DNA of 64,000 nucleotides from Gordius sp. MW1 (GCA_964036665.1 OZ038529.1:9346501-9410500), one strand, 5' to 3'. Counted from the first letter of the stretch, positions 12,877 to 27,157 are shown. A program made the numbers and translations. Notes: generated from the letters alone by a model not told the origin.

Positions 12877-15800
12877 AATGTGTCTCACAAATTAATTGTA
12901 GAGGTTTTCCGTTTTGAAGGTAAAATTGTTGGGGCTTAAAAAAACCTCAGCATCTTTATGATTTATCTTTGTTATGTGCCGTAACATCTAAGATTAATTG
13001 TGTGCCATCTGCGAATAGCAACGTGGTCCGTTGTCCCATCCAAAAAGTTGGGCCATTAATCATTGGGCCTATTGGGAGTATAAAAGAGGGTCAGAATATA
13101 TAATATTTGATGATCGAACGGGACAAAATCAAGATTATAAATATTAATTGATAAGTAATTAAGGTTCTATTAATAATTAATGTATTATTTAGGGGATATT
13201 GTGGCTCAGGTATTAGAGAAATCGGATAAAATTTGATGCGTGTGAGATGAGATACGTAGGGATGGAAGGGTTGCTGCTTGTTAAATAGCAGTTAACTTAT
13301 TTAAAATCATCATTAATGCCGCTTGACTTCGAATCGTAGTTGTGGAGATTAAATGTTGGTATTACGATATATTTATATTATAATCGCAGCAGCAATGAAT
13401 GCGAAATCAGTGTGCGTGTACTGAATAATGACTAAAGGGTTGAGGGGAAAACAAATATAATGCCAGTCGGAAAGATGTACACATAAGAGTGACATTTTAA
13501 GCTTCCTCGCACACACATAAATATATAATGCTGTGTCGACAGTCGTGGTCGGTTCGTTCGGGTGTGTAACCGATTTATTATGCCTTAATTTAATTATATA
13601 AAGTAAAATAGAGCTGGTGCGTTATACCCAATTTTTGAATTATAAAATTTTAAAATAATAAGAATATATCCAAATAATCCTTGTTACAGTTTAAGCAAGC
13701 AATTTTGGTAAATATATTTTGCAGCTTAATTAAAAGGATAGTTGAGATTTTTTTTCTAGTTTTTGGATAAATTTGAATGCTGTGAAGTTTGTAGACTTAC
13801 TTTTTATTTAGTTGAGCCCTATATATTATCGTGATTGATAGACAGGTTGACGTTAAATGAGACAACATCTAGAAAACTATTTGTAAATCTATGATCAAAT
13901 TCAAATATACAAATCTAACTTTGCATATGCAATTTAAAATTACCATAACTTACTCTTATTTAAAAATGTTAGTTTAGTTCTTGCGCATATTTTTAACTTT
14001 ACTTTTAAATGTAAATTAGCTCGATTAAATTTTCCCAAAGCATTTTGCACTCATTTAAATCAAAAGATGTAGGGGCACAAAAATAAGGGCTGACATGAAA
14101 ATTCAATTGAATATTAAAATTAATCGGTATCCTGCATAAAAAGGGACAATGACGTTATACAATCATTGAGCTGATAAATATTTAATGTATTTAGTGAACA
14201 GAAATGAAATTGTATAATTTAACATTATGCAAGCAATATCCTTATCTTTTTTCAAATTACCCAGAATATAGGAGGCTCACTTTAAATACATATTTTATTT
14301 TCAAATATAAATTAATAATTTATGATATTAATCTGTTTTGTTAGATTTTATGAAATCTTAAAATGTTTTTTCATGCAGCCTATAATTCTATGTAGCTTTT
14401 AAAGATGACTATTATAAAAAAACATGACAAAATGGTTGGTTGGGGTTAGCGTTAGGGTGACCCAAAGAATTATTAGTTTATTAATAAAAACATTATTGAG
14501 CATTCATTTGTGTATTACGTGATTCTATTGTCTTTAAGTGCCTCTCAACATCTCTGACTGGCGTCAGAGTTCTGCTGAGATTTATTCAATATAATGCATA
14601 TTATGTAATGATGTTGGAACAAAACGATGGTATTATTTAATTTTATAAGGACAAAACAGTGAGTGCCCTCGTAAAGACAAAGACTTTAGAAAGTTATGGT
14701 AGATTAATAACAAGTTTTCTCAAGATAAATAACTTTTTACCCCAGTTACAAAGCTTTATGCTAATGTTTTTCATGTCTTATATTACATTATCTTGTCTTT
14801 TTTAATAAACTTTAGCATAGGCTGATGCTGAAAAACTTATTTATATATGCTTTTAAGACTTATAAGGGGCATTGATAGTTTAAAGACTAATTCCTAATTT
14901 ACCATTTGATTAACAAATAAATTATGAAGCACACATCTATGTAGTATGGATTTTGAGTAGAGTGATTGATACATGAATATATAATCTAAAATATATTTTA
15001 TTCGATAAAATAAATGTTGAATTTGCCAAAAAAAAATTCCATAATCTCTTTCTCATATTTCTTCATAATCTCAAACTTAAAAAATATGGTATTGGGTTCT
15101 AGTTTTTGCTTTTTATCGGCAATGGGTATCATACCAAACCTTTAAAAGGTGCAATTATCTCAGGGATCGCAATTATAATTCGTTTTTGGTAGCTCTTTAA
15201 ATACATAGCAATGAAAGCTTTTATAAATGGTGTTGGTGGCCATAGTGACTGACTGTGGTGGCAGATCTTAAATAACTACTATATATACAATAGATGTATA
15301 TAAAACATGCACCCGAGCGATTAAACCGAAGCCAAAATTTCAAAAACATTAATTTTGAAAAATTGCTTGGTTTATAACCTTTTCGACGACGACGACCAAA
15401 AAGGTGCTACTATCAATTATCTGTGTGTATTCTCCACACCATTTCCCAGCCGCACAAAAACTCATTAAAAGCTTGATAGAAGGTTTGTGAAGCAAACAGC
15501 GATTTTCGGACAAAAGTTATACTTAAATTAAGTATACCGAGGGTTGGCAGTCTCTTCAGCCTCTCTTAGTCTCTTAAAACTTTTTAATCGCACCACAACT
15601 AACTGAAAAATAGCCAAAGCCAGCCTGCGTTATATCACTTTAAATTACTCTGAGCTGTGAAAGATAAATTGCTTTAATGTATATATACGAAAAAACATTT
15701 GCCACAACCACAAATATAATATTTTGTAATGCTCAACAAAATATCTAATTTACTTATATGATATTTGATGCCGTAACTCAAAAAGAAAGGCCTTATAATT

Positions 15801-16599
15801 ATTTTTTTAACAAAGTATAAATTTTTAATTTTTTCGTGATACTGATACTATATGTGTATTGACAAACCCCTATAAATTTTATATTTAACATAAAGAGTTG
15901 GATTATATATTCTAGGCAAGTTTCAAAAAACGACCTTTAGTAAATAATTTTAAAATAAATATTGTCCTTAGATTGTTACCAAAATTTAACAATTAATAGC
16001 CATTTAGATTCCGACTATAATGGAATTTTGATCAAAACGTATTTAGACTAATAATAATTTCAAACATAATTTCCCTACTTTGTATTATCTACAACCCGTA
16101 TGGCCCCCTCTTTTCAAATACTATCATGGATTACTCTTTTTAATAAATCCATTTAGACATTTAATATATATTAATGAGATGTTTATTTATATTTATACTA
16201 AAACAGTTTCTCCTTATTATAGCATATTATACAGGTATGTATAGATAGGCATATGTCCGTCATTCATCGTTGAATAATAGGTGTTAAATGTAGGACAGGC
16301 CCATTAAAATTACAATATTTATTTATAAGTTGTAATAGACTCTTCTATTAGATTTATTTGTTACATATAATATCCATCCGTACTTTCTTTTGATATATAC
16401 CTATATAATATTAAAATTATAAAACGATAGCCCTCATTTTTTTATTTGGAAAATTAATTTTTCTTTGTGCCATAAAATTAAACATCTTTGAAATTAATTC
16501 TATAAGAAATGGGAGTCATTAAAAACTTTCGATTTGCGGTTTACGGATATAAATCCGGAGAGTGAAGGTAAATTAATGGGGCTAAAGATTAGATATCTC
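12877..16599. other. Upstream region of Dll
   Basis: Should include the Dll 5' untranslated region and promoter; no exon recognised. Patch 12930-13580 is less AT-biased, with GCCATTAATCATTGGGCC and GTCGTGGTCGGTTCGTTCGG. The remainder is AT-rich and featureless. Confidence -1.
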
Positions 16600-16745
16600 C
16601 ATGGGCGTAGCGCATTGGAATTAGAGGGGGGCAAATATGATTTAGGGAAGGGCAAAATAATCACTTTTTTCAAATTTTAGCCATAATTTTAATAAATTTT
16701 AACAAATTTTTGGATTTAGGGGGGGGGCCCTTGGCTACGCCCATG
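16600..16745. mobile_element. MITE family A with exact 8-bp duplication
   Basis: CATGGGCGTAGCGC left, TTGGCTACGCCCATG right, flanked by perfect GATATCTC duplications (16592-16599 and 16746-16753). The interior carries the GGGGGGCAAATATGATTTAG block typical of the family. Confidence -1.
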
Positions 16746-18124
16746 GATATCTCTCTTCAAACTTCTGTTCATGTCTTAGCTGCCTAATAAAGTTACTACT
16801 ATTTATGTTTTTTTTAAGTAAATGTTTGATCGAAATATAAATATGACTTTTCAAAAATGTATTCTTGTAAAAATATCGAACATTCATTTATTTATATTAT
16901 TAACTTAATTACAAATTGTGTTTAAAAAATAGGGAGGCAAAAATATGATGTGAATCACTCAAATATGAACTTTATTGGTTGACAAAAGTGTGTGTTGGAT
17001 TTTTTAAATCTTTATTTATTTGCGACCAATAAAAGGCTTTTTTTTTATAAAATTTCGTTTTGAGGATAACAGGGAAAAGGCGACATATATATTAAACTTA
17101 CTTAAAGAGTGTTTTTTTTCAGGTAGACAAGGAGAGAAGTTTTTAAAGGAAAAATATTATTATAGAATTTTGTATAGTTAAATTAAGTAGTTTTTTCAAG
17201 GGAAATTTAAAAATAACAACACTACTGACCAAAAATAGTTCACCTATTTTTCTCTTTAGCAATTTTTCTAATTCTGAACGTAAAAGAGCAAAAGTTTAAC
17301 CAAGTTTATTTTAATTTTAAAAAAGATTTAGTATAATATAATCTACAGACATTAAGAATTTCTCAGACAAATGCCCATTTATTGTCTATTAGTCTAAAAT
17401 AAGTAAAAAATTTGCACTTTTAGCACATCTTCTGATTATAATATATATTGTCTAAATAAAAATATTAATAATAAACATATTTATAAAACCTTATAATGCA
17501 ATATAATATTACAAATTCGCTTAAGTTGTGGTAAGTAGGCATAGGCAGATGCATATAATTTTACCTTTTCTTCAAAGCTATCCTATTTTTGCGCATTTTT
17601 TACTTTTAATATTGTTACAAGTTAGAAACCATAAAATGGTAATAAAACATTTTTTATGATAGCATTCTTTGCCCTACTATCTTAGGACATATACAATAAA
17701 ACTTTAAACCCAAAACGAAGGTAGTGAAATTACATAAAAAGTTAACGTGAAAGTTGTATAAAATCATAATTTTATCATGATGATATTAGAATTTATATCA
17801 ACCATGCCATTTAATTTTTCTTTTATGGCGTAAACAATTTATTTTATAGTAAAACAAAATATTGCAACTATAATTTACGAGAGAATCATAAATTATAAAC
17901 ATGGACATGAAATTTTGCATTTAATGAATTTATAGTTAAATGACTTTATGGTTAATTTCATATAATTTTCCTCTAATTTATAAGTACATTTATTAATCTT
18001 TCTATTACATTACAACAATATGTGTAGTTTAGTTTTCATATCACACATTGGTAGACTCTTTATATAAAATTTAAATGCAAAAATTTATAGTTCAGGTTAT
18101 AGAATCGCACATGCTTAATTGTGA

Positions 18125-18240
18125 TTAGGATTAAGGGGAGCGCAAAACGCTAGTATGATATATGATTTAGGGGTGGGCAAAATTTACAATAATCAATCTG
18201 ACTATATTTGTTCATAAATTCCCTTGTCGGCTATGCCTAA
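18125..18240. mobile_element. MITE family A fragment
   Basis: Recognised by TTAAGGGGAGCGCAAAACGC, TGATTTAGGGGTGGGCAAAA and a decayed right end GTCGGCTATGCC. Termini are not definable. Confidence -1.
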
Positions 18241-18539
18241 GTTGACAAACTTGTAAATTCCCAGTTTGTAAGAAATCTTCTTTGTAAAGTTAATTATTAA
18301 TAAAAAACCATGTAAAAAGCGGACTCATCATTTGTGCTTACAAATCGCGTGCCAAATTTGTCACACCTTTAACCTCCATGACACCTGTCATCTTGCAGGG
18401 ACCATAATTCTCAGTTATTTGTTATTTTAGTTTTAATTTCACTTTACATCCTCACCTTAATACAAAGTTATCGTGACCGATAATTTTAAGCAAAATTTGA
18501 AAAATAGATAATTTGCACGCCATGTTTCTACACTACACA

Positions 18540-19330
18540 TAACCCCTATTCCAAGCTCATGGCACCACCACTAACTAACTATCAATGTGCAACTGGAAAT
18601 GTATGGATTTTTTTCTAGAGAAAAAAAAACATAAAAGCTTCTCGTTTTTCAAGAAGGTGAGTAGAAAATTTTGAAAAGTGGTTTTAGTTATGTTAAAGGT
18701 GACATGGAAGAATTGTATTTTAGGTTAGACAGGGAAAAAGAGGGTATAATTAGGAGGAGAGCGAAGCAGGAGCAGGATGCACGGTCTATTAACCAACTAC
18801 AACAAAACTTGTTACACACAACACATAGAGTTGAAGGAGTTGAAGAAGATGGTTGACATTTCATGATCTACCTTCACTACTACAAGTAGGTTTTGCTTTA
18901 TCAAAATCAAAAATTTTCAAATGTAAGGGGAAGAGTCTATCTATCTATCTATACAGTATACACTATGTGTGTATAATTAACTTCTCTCTCTTAAATATAC
19001 AAAGCCGTGAGGCCAGGTATCTTGGTTGGAGATGAAAAATCTAAAGTGTAAGATATAATAAGTATACTGTGTGTAGACTTAAACTTCATTAAAATAAGCT
19101 TAAACGAAGTAATGTCGTAATTATGAGAGGAGGCTTGATTCTTAAAGAGTCAATTTGGCCCACGTGCTGTTGTAATTTACTACACATCCTCCAGCTGTCT
19201 ATAATTACACGCGCTCCCATCTACACTTCACTCCTTTTGACAGGTCGGGTGTTAGAATTAGAAGTGAGTAACAACGTTATAATAAAGATAACACAGATAA
19301 CTTGATCAAGTAGTAGGAAGTTAAAATTTC
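18540..19330. promoter_or_regulatory. Non-coding or exon-bearing island 6 kb upstream of Dll
   Basis: Less AT-biased and less repetitive than its flanks. Right half carries CACGTG (19158), CAGCTG (19193), TAATTA, AGATAACACAGATAAC and CCTTTTGACAGGTCGGG, a density of E-box, homeobox and GATA-like words. Left half has an open frame at 18671-18856 with a helical charged stretch (REKEGIIRRRAKQEQDARSI), and splice-like signals (TTTTCTAG, AAG/GTGAGT, TATTTTAG). It could be an enhancer of Dll or a fragment of an unrecognised gene; neither is proven. Confidence -1.
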
Positions 19331-22300
19331 CAAGTCTCAAACAAAATATGTCTAGGTAGACTAGACTCAATTTAGCTCGATGACACGTGGCTCATGTTAG
19401 ATTATCACGATGATAAACACGCTTAGTAAATGAAAACTGTAAATGCTAATTAGATGTAGCCTCTCGACCGATAATTGACAAATCACTGATTCCTATGATT
19501 TTTCACATTTAACAAATCTTAAACGCTTGTTTATATTTGGGGTTTAATATCACAGAAACAAAAAGATGGTTAGTTTAAAAAATATTTTGATCCTATAGCT
19601 TGAATTCAAATTCTTCATTCAACCGATCTCGATGTTCCAACATGGATAATATATTTAACAAATAAATTAGTGGCCTTTCTAATTTTGATGAAACAGAGGT
19701 CAAATACCAATTGTTATTTGGTGTAATTTACATTAACGCCTAGATTAGGGGTTTTATTTATTATAAACATGAGAGATTAAAAATTTCATAATAACGTTGA
19801 ACCCCCCCCCCCCGCGTTATATAATTTTTTGAAAGAAATTCTGGGTTAGCTAGCGGAATAAACAAGTTTCTAACTCAAGATAATTAAAGCCATTTAAATT
19901 TTCTTATAACATTTAATATCTTATAACATTTAATAAAAGATTTGTTTATGCCACTGTGCTCAGAGAGATTATTATATTCATTAATTTTTTTGACCTAAAT
20001 ACGTTTAAAATATGAATTTTGTCGTAGGCATACAAATGAGGATGATAAATTAAATCTCTAAATGAAAACATTTATCAGTATATTATCTATACAAATATTT
20101 TTTAATTAAAATTCAATACGTATTTAAGTGAAGTTAACACTTTAAAAATAGTCAAATTTATTTTCCTAAGTTTCCTTAAAATAGCAAGAAAGCTTTTACC
20201 ATTAACCATATAGCAATCGCAATTGATACATCTTAATGTTAACCATAGAAGAGTGGATTGGAGTAAAAAATTTGAAAAAACTTTCTATTGCAAGAACTGG
20301 ATTTTTGTAATTACTTTTATCTAAATTCAGATACACTCATAAATGATTTTGGTAATAAGTTCAGAAGAGTTAGCAATTATATAAAACAATTTCTTTATAT
20401 TAATGCATTCACATAAATATTCTTTAAATTTTAAATATAATGAAAAGTTGGAGATTATATAAATCAAACTTTACGCTTTAAATAATCTGAGAAAAAATGT
20501 GAGATTTCAGTCAATCGGAAATGTCAAGTGTATGCACGTTTATTAAATTAAAAAATAAATATTAACATTTTTTGAACATTTAAATTTAAATAGGGTTTTC
20601 TAAATTAATTAAAATTTTGATTTCTCAAGAATTAAGCTGCGAGTATTATTTAAATTTTGAACGTTTAAAGTATGAGGGAGAGGCAAGCTAGGTTCACAAA
20701 ATATAAATGTGATAGAATTCCCTCTATTAAACGTAAAAAGATGACGGACAAGTTAAAAATCTATAAATATCGTAACATAAGTTATTTTATTAGATAGTGC
20801 TCGCAGAATTTATTTTGTACTAGCCCGACGGGAACCCATTTTTTTAAATTTTTGGTCAGACCCCATCTTGGCTGGACATTCTTGTTAATTCGTAGCTTTT
20901 AGGCAAATTATACCTTTGAAATTCTTTTTACCATACAAAGATATTATGAGATTCATTGCAATAATTCTATTGAGTAAAGAATCCATTCTCCATTATAGTT
21001 TGCAGTGTTTAATTATCATGGGCTAATTTAGAAAAAAATTAATTTGAACATGCTTTGGACGGGGGTTGAGCCTTGGGTTCTGGTTTGTTAGACCTAACCC
21101 AAGCTCGAGGCTTAAATATTTTATGAAGTCTCCCAGCCGACCTACAGTCAAGCCGAGTCTCAGGCCTACCGTTCATGGCTCTATAATAAATAACTTTAAC
21201 ATTCAATAGTTTCTAACTTTAAATTTTAACAAAGTACTTGATGCTCTTTTAGACTAATGCTAAATTGAATAAACATTTACATTCGTCCGCCATGAACTGA
21301 AGCCCATACCAATAATTGGACAAATTATTTCAGACTATATATGACACAAATGCAACATTGTTGCATATTAATGAAAGCTATAAAATTTAATATTATAGTT
21401 TTTTTTGTTATCTAATTAATGTTTTAATTATTGATAAAATACGAGTTTAAAAACAAGAGATTTAATCAGTTTTAAGCATTTAATTACCTAATTAATCATA
21501 ACAGAATATCTTACGATCTTAGAAACGATGTTTAATTATCTTACGCTCCAAATTTTAAATTTTAAATATAACAGTGTATATATATTGGCATTCTGTTTTA
21601 AATCCGTTTTAATCTAAAAAATGACCTTTCTAGCTTAAAATTTAAAACGAGCGTATAGTATAGATTGTGGTTATTGTTTTATAAGCAACTTCCATCGTTT
21701 TTAAAGCCATAGGCGTCTCAGACCCCTTCCCTTAAATCGGGAAAAACATCCGTTGATCTTAAATTTTAAGGACCCGTCAAAATCATTTAAGGAATAAAAT
21801 ACTGAATGTCGCGTTCTAAGTACCTGAAAAGATATTCTTAAGAGTTTGATGGCCCAGGACCTAGGTTAGACAAGCTACACCATATTTAGCGAGCTTGTTT
21901 AAATTTGAACCGCACTTGTCATTTGTTCTTAAAAAAATTACCCTATTTATTTATTCAAGCCAAATTGGTTTTAAATATGATTGGGCGTAGTCAAGGGGGG
22001 GGGAAGGAGGGACGGCTGCCCCCTCTAGATCCAAAAATTGATTGAAATTTATTAAAATTGCCAGCTAAAATTTTAAGAAAAAATTATCATTTTGCCCACC
22101 TTCTTAAATCATTATTGTTCCCCCTAATTCTAATGCTGGCTACGCCCATGATGACATTAATTTATAAATAATACAGAAACTTCACACACTCATTTTTACA
22201 ACTTTATCATATTCAGGCCTATATATTAGTGAAAAAAAACTTCAATGCCTAGCGTATATAAATTTCAAAATTTTGTATAAATTTACTTAAAAATTACAAT

Positions 22301-24213
22301 ATATATATTGTGCAAAACTAATCTATATGTATATGAACGCAGATAATACACTAATGAAAATATCTAAAAGGAACGATAACTTATAATAATGCTTTATCTG
22401 GTTCATGACTCATGCGTCCAACTAACATAAGAAATAAACTATAATTATAATAGTAATAGATTATAGATAAAACTGCTGTTCCTTAAAATGGAGTCAGGCA
22501 AGGGATTTACGGGTTAATTCTCGCCAAAAATGCATTATTAATATTAACACAATATTATTTGCAGTTAAAGCAACATTCTATTTTGGCATGATTTACATGA
22601 ATAAAATTTCACGATGAAATTAATAATCAATAAAAATAGTGCTATATATAATTTTTAGGCTACAAAAACCTTATTTTATAAATATAAATTAAAGTTTAGA
22701 AAAAGCATTGTATAATCAATACTTAATAAGACGTGTAATTTTTTTAATATTCACCAAGTCATTCATTGGTCTGATGGTGTTCATAAAATTTTTAATAAAG
22801 TTTTCCCAGACGCTTTTTAAGGATTAGGTATAATATTTTTCGATTATACTATTTTCGTCACAAGTGAAACTTTACTTAAATTCTTTTTCTTTGATATATA
22901 AGGTATAAATGAACTCCGAACTACATTAGGTACAATATACTGTCATAATAATTATATACTTCAAGGATCAAAGTAAGCCTAGCCTGGATTCGAGTGCATG
23001 ACTAACCCTATTATTATAGCGTTAGGCTCAAAAATGTCATTTTAGTTAAATGGCCTATTTAATTTAAACCATTTTTATATCATCATGTGCACAGTTTTTT
23101 TAAGGAACATTTAGCCAATGGTGGGAGAGTTTGAAATTTCATGGTAAGCGGGTGTGTAGAAAATATAAAAGCGATTAAACACAAAATTTTAATAATTTTC
23201 AAATATGAAACAAAACAAGATGCTAGTTTGCCTAATAAAATTTATAATATAAATTCCTTTAGATATAAACATCTATAGCATAGATATGTGTCCAAATTTA
23301 TAACCCACTGTACTAAAACGTTTATTTTAAATTAATATATTATTAAAACAAAAGAAGAGCAATTATAATTATGTATAATAGCAAAATACGCTTTTTTGAG
23401 AATTAGTGTTATAAGTTCTAAAATCATTTTAGCCCTAACCCCTCAGTTTAAGTTTTATATGCTAATATCGTTTTTTACTGATTTATATTAAGCAAAATCA
23501 ATATTATTTAAACAAAAATGGAAGAGATATTTGGAATGCATATTTAGGATAACGTCTTGTATGAATAACTTAAAATTCGCCTTAACCCAAACCATGCCAG
23601 GTCGCAAAACTTAAATATGTAGGTCTAATATAGTAAAAATTGAAGAAATATAAATAAACTATGCACATAATTTAGGTTTTTTTGACTTGCGAGTGGGATT
23701 ATGTTCAAAATTAAAACGAGTAATTAAATCTTAAAAAATACAAGTTAAATCAAGTTCAGGCCCAGGCTATAATTCAAAATTTCCTTGTCGGGGAGACTTT
23801 AAATTACAAAAGCTTAACATTGCAGTACTCCATAAGTAGGTCAGATAAGATCAAAATTATATTAAATTTCCTCAGAAACCACATTATAATTTTAACCTTT
23901 TATATATATTTTTTATTTTTTTTCTCCATCAACTAAATTATTTACATTTGTGAATATAATTGAAAAAATAAGAAAAAGTTGAAATTGAGTGACAGAGTTT
24001 GAAATTTTTGTATATACTAATAATAACTTTAGAATAATACTTGTATTATAATGAGTGTCTTATTATAAGGTTTTATTAGAAAAAATCAAATTTAATCAAT
24101 ATACAGAGAAAACGGTTTTTTAGGAGCAAATACTAGCCTTGACATAGTTTTTTACATCATTATTTTAAAATCATCAATTTTGAGCTAATACAGGTCTGGT
24201 CTTATGAAAAAAC
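19331..24213. other. AT-rich intergenic DNA
   Basis: Contains one MITE (21981-22150), a C run at 19802 and a small GGGC/CCGACC-type patch around 21050-21180. No coding signal found. Confidence -1.
21981..22150. mobile_element. MITE family A, opposite orientation
   Basis: Left end TTGGGCGTAGTCAAGG, right end TGCTGGCTACGCCCATG. Interior GGCTGCCCCCTCTAGATCC and CCCCTAATTCTAATGC. Target-site duplication not clear. Confidence -1.
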
Positions 24214-24233
24214 AGAGAGAGAGAGAGAGAGAG
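24214..24233 (+). repeat. (GA)n microsatellite
   Basis: Ten GA units directly at the broken edge of a fold-back arm; the element may be truncated at this repeat. Confidence -1.
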
Positions 24234-24237
24234 TTTC

Positions 24238-24546
24238 CTGACGTAGTGGGACGAATTTTGATAAGGAGAAGGGGTTCACAAAGAAGTGAATGAATTTAAA
24301 TATTATCAGTGTAACAAATAAAATAAATTAATGGACCTATAGATGAAACTTTAATCTACATGAATATATTACTATTTTTCACTAAATATTAAAAATGCCG
24401 TGGAAATATAAGGCTTAAAAAGGGCATTGTGGCCACTTTCAACCTCGTATATCTAAAAAACTGGTAATCGTAGAAAAAAACTAAAAACATATTATTTTTC
24501 AGGGCAAAATTCTCTATCAGAATTATTGGTGGGATTGCGGGATATA
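24238..24546. mobile_element. Fold-back element, single right arm
   Basis: Matches only the right arm of the copies at 49049 and 58237: GTGGGACGAATTTTGATAA, ATGAATATATTACTATTTTT, AAATTCTCTATCAGAATTA. The left boundary is a (GA)n microsatellite at 24214-24233; the outer tip is lost after GGGATATA. Confidence -1.
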
Positions 24547-26238
24547 ATCACAAAGTTAATGGATGACGCCGTCATGTATACAGTAAGAGTTGTTGAAGGA
24601 GATATAGCAAATGATTTGCAAAGCTTTAAAGCACTAGTAAAAATGATATGCTAAAATATAATATTTCCGAATATAATCACTAAATACTTTGGCCCTTCCT
24701 TTCGGTCAAATATATTAGTTCCAATTCCTATATTATAAAAAGTAGAAAGTTCAGTTTCTTTTTTCAAAAATTTCATATAGTGTCAGAAACTCAATACATG
24801 GATCTAGATTTTTGGAACAACTACGTTTTTATTTGAGCACATTTCAATGTTTTATAACTACTTATGCCCGCCTCCGCTACATAGGATTATAATAAATTTA
24901 TCCCACATAAAATTGATAGATTAAAATAAAAATTTTCTTTATGATCTATTGTAATTCTACACAATAATTTGATTCATAAGTCATAGATTAAAAGATTTAA
25001 TATGTAGTGGTGTTGCTAGGGCGAAGTCAGGGGGACCAAGGCCTAGCCCCCTAAGTGCAAAAACCTGGCCCCTTCGGACCCATAAGAGAAATATTTTGGC
25101 CACATCGGGCCCCACGAAAAAATTCTAACACTATTTAAATTATTTAAGTAAAAATTAATGATAACAATTTTATTTGGTATAAAAAAAATTACATACACGA
25201 CTAAAAAATATAAAAACGCGCTATAACTAAACGGATGGCATTGATCCGTGTATGGAAATAGTGTTGGATTTAACGATTTTCATTGTGATCTTTTGCCTGA
25301 TAAAAAAGTTTTATAATTTCAAATTAAGATAGTCGACTTTTTCCAAATGAATTTATCTTTACTTTTTCACTTCGTTTTGTAATAATAAGCAATACGATTA
25401 CTTAGCTCCAAATGGTAAGGTGTTTCATTAATTGCTAGACAATTTAAGGATATTACTCCGATATATTAATTTGTTTTTAAAGATTGTGGAAAGGATATTA
25501 GGTGTTTACTCAAGCTTATAGAAAAAACAAAAAGAAATGACGCATTAATTCTGTAAAATGGTAGTTCCAGTTTAGCCGTCCGAGCACGACCCGCTTTCAT
25601 TTTAGTTCCACCCAACACCAAAACTTTTGTTTTAATTTAAATCTTTATGCAAATTTCTTATATATTTAATTACGTTTATCTTATATTGAGCCAAACATAA
25701 GTATGGTCGAACTCTTTCAAGAGGATGAAGTTAGAACACAAATGAAGAATATGCAGAAAGGAAAACCTTATAGCCCAGATGGAATACCTATGGAAGATTG
25801 CTCGAATGTCGTGAAGAAGGAGTTACCACCAAGGCAAACCTTCTTAACAAGATATTGGTAGAAGAGCGAATTCTTAACCAATGGAGAGCAAGCACTATTA
25901 TACCCTTATTTAAAAGCAAAGGAGACCCTCAGGACTGTGGCAATTAAAGAGGTATCAAGCTAACTTGCCACTCCTTGAAGCTTACGGAAAGGATCTAAGT
26001 AGCGAGGCTGAAAAATGAGGTGGAATCATCGACTAATCAATTCGGATTTGTGGCCGTCAGATCCACAATCGACCCAAACTTCGTACTAAGACAAATGATG
26101 GATAAATATGGTAAAAAGAGAAGAGACCTTCATATGGTCTTTATCGACTTGGAGAAAGCGTATGACATTGTCCCTCGGAATTTAAATGGTGGTGCCTGAA
26201 AAAACAAAATATCCCTGACGCATATATATGTACGGCTT

Positions 26239-26640
26239 ATGAAAAATATTTATGAAGCCTCAAACTCGTGCGTTAGGACGACAGTTAGAGACTCTAAACC
26301 TTTTCGGGTTATTGGATTACATCAAGGATCTGCTTTATGTCCCTTTTTATTTAATATAATTATAGACACGATAACGAGAGACATTCAATATGCCGATGAT
26401 ATAGTACTATGCGAGGAAACAAACGAGAAAGTATTCGAAGAAGCCGAGAAGTGGTCAAAGCGCTTAGCTGGATATGTTTTAAAGGTCAACGATCGAAAAA
26501 CGGTAATGGAAATGAACGGTTCAGGCAGCCCATCGCTGGATGACCAGCTAAAGTACCCAAAAGTAGACAGGTTTACATACCTCGGCTCAATGCTACATCA
26601 AGAGGGAGATTGCGCAACAGAAGTCAACGCCCGTATTTAA
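26239..26640 (+). pseudogene. Reverse transcriptase fragment of the LINE
   Basis: A 133-codon open frame with LHQGSALCPFLFNIII (motif B), YADDIVLCEETNEKVFEEAE (catalytic YADD) and FTYLGSMLHQEGDCATEVNA (motif E region). It ends at a stop in NARI. Part of the larger dead element; not a host gene. Confidence -1.
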
Positions 26641-26677
26641 AAGGATGGATGGCGAAGTATATCCGATGTAATGTGCT

Positions 26678-27125
26678 GTGCGACAAGAAAATGCAAGCAA
26701 AGCTTACAAATCCATCGTAAGACCGATGTTACTCTATGGAAGTGGAACATGGGCATTAAACACCACCGAAGCAAAGCTATTACAAGCCACAGAGATGAGA
26801 ATGATACAATGGAGCTTGGGGTATACTAAGCTCGACCTTACGACTAATGACTTTCTTATGACAACAATGGGTATTCAACCTATGGCGGACATGATTAACG
26901 AATTCGGCTAAAGTGGTTTGGCCATATCCTAAAAAGGGACACGAATGAAGTAAATCAAAAAGTACTGGACATGGAGGTACCGGGGAAGAGAGGAAGAGGA
27001 CGACCCCGTGTCACGTGGAAAGGGCAAGTCGATAAAGTTATGAAAACAAAAGAGATTAGTCGAGACATGGCACTCACCCGGTCAAGATGGAAGGAACTTA
27101 TTAAAACAAACCCCACGACTCTGTG
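26678..27125 (+). pseudogene. C-terminal domain fragment of the LINE
   Basis: After a frameshift the frame reads SKAYKSIVRPMLLYGSGTWA, LLQATEMRMIQWSLGYTKL and, after another frameshift, a basic segment with VPGKRGRGRPRVTWKGQVDK. This is the usual region after reverse transcriptase in RTE-like elements. It ends at TTL followed by the 3' tail. Confidence -1.
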
Positions 27126-27157
27126 ACCTAAATACTGATAAAGAAGAAGAAGAAGAT

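Larger units (their letters stand above)
25683..27157 (+). mobile_element. RTE-like non-LTR retrotransposon, decayed 3' part
   Basis: Begins inside the element at the residues SMVELFQEDEVRTQ and runs to a 3' tail ACTGATAAAGAAGAAGAAGAAG (shortened; the tail is a GAA repeat). It contains reverse transcriptase blocks across several frames: the family's NQFGF region, DLEKAYD (near 26150), GLHQGSALCPFLFNIII, YADDIVLCEE and a long C-terminal domain ending KGQVDKVMKTKEISRDMAL. The best open pieces are 26239-26640 and 26678-26911. A seven-residue piece just before YADD is deleted, and there are several frameshifts and stops. Dead copy. Confidence -1.

Noticed and set aside
13079-13086. TATAAAAG on the plus strand upstream of Dll
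   Set aside because: Points away from Dll and no plus-strand gene follows; single TATA-like words are expected by chance in such AT-rich DNA.
22975-23045. Possible tRNA or tRNA-derived SINE around CACTCGAATCCAGG (minus strand)
   Set aside because: T-loop-like word present but no acceptor stem, D arm or anticodon arm could be paired.
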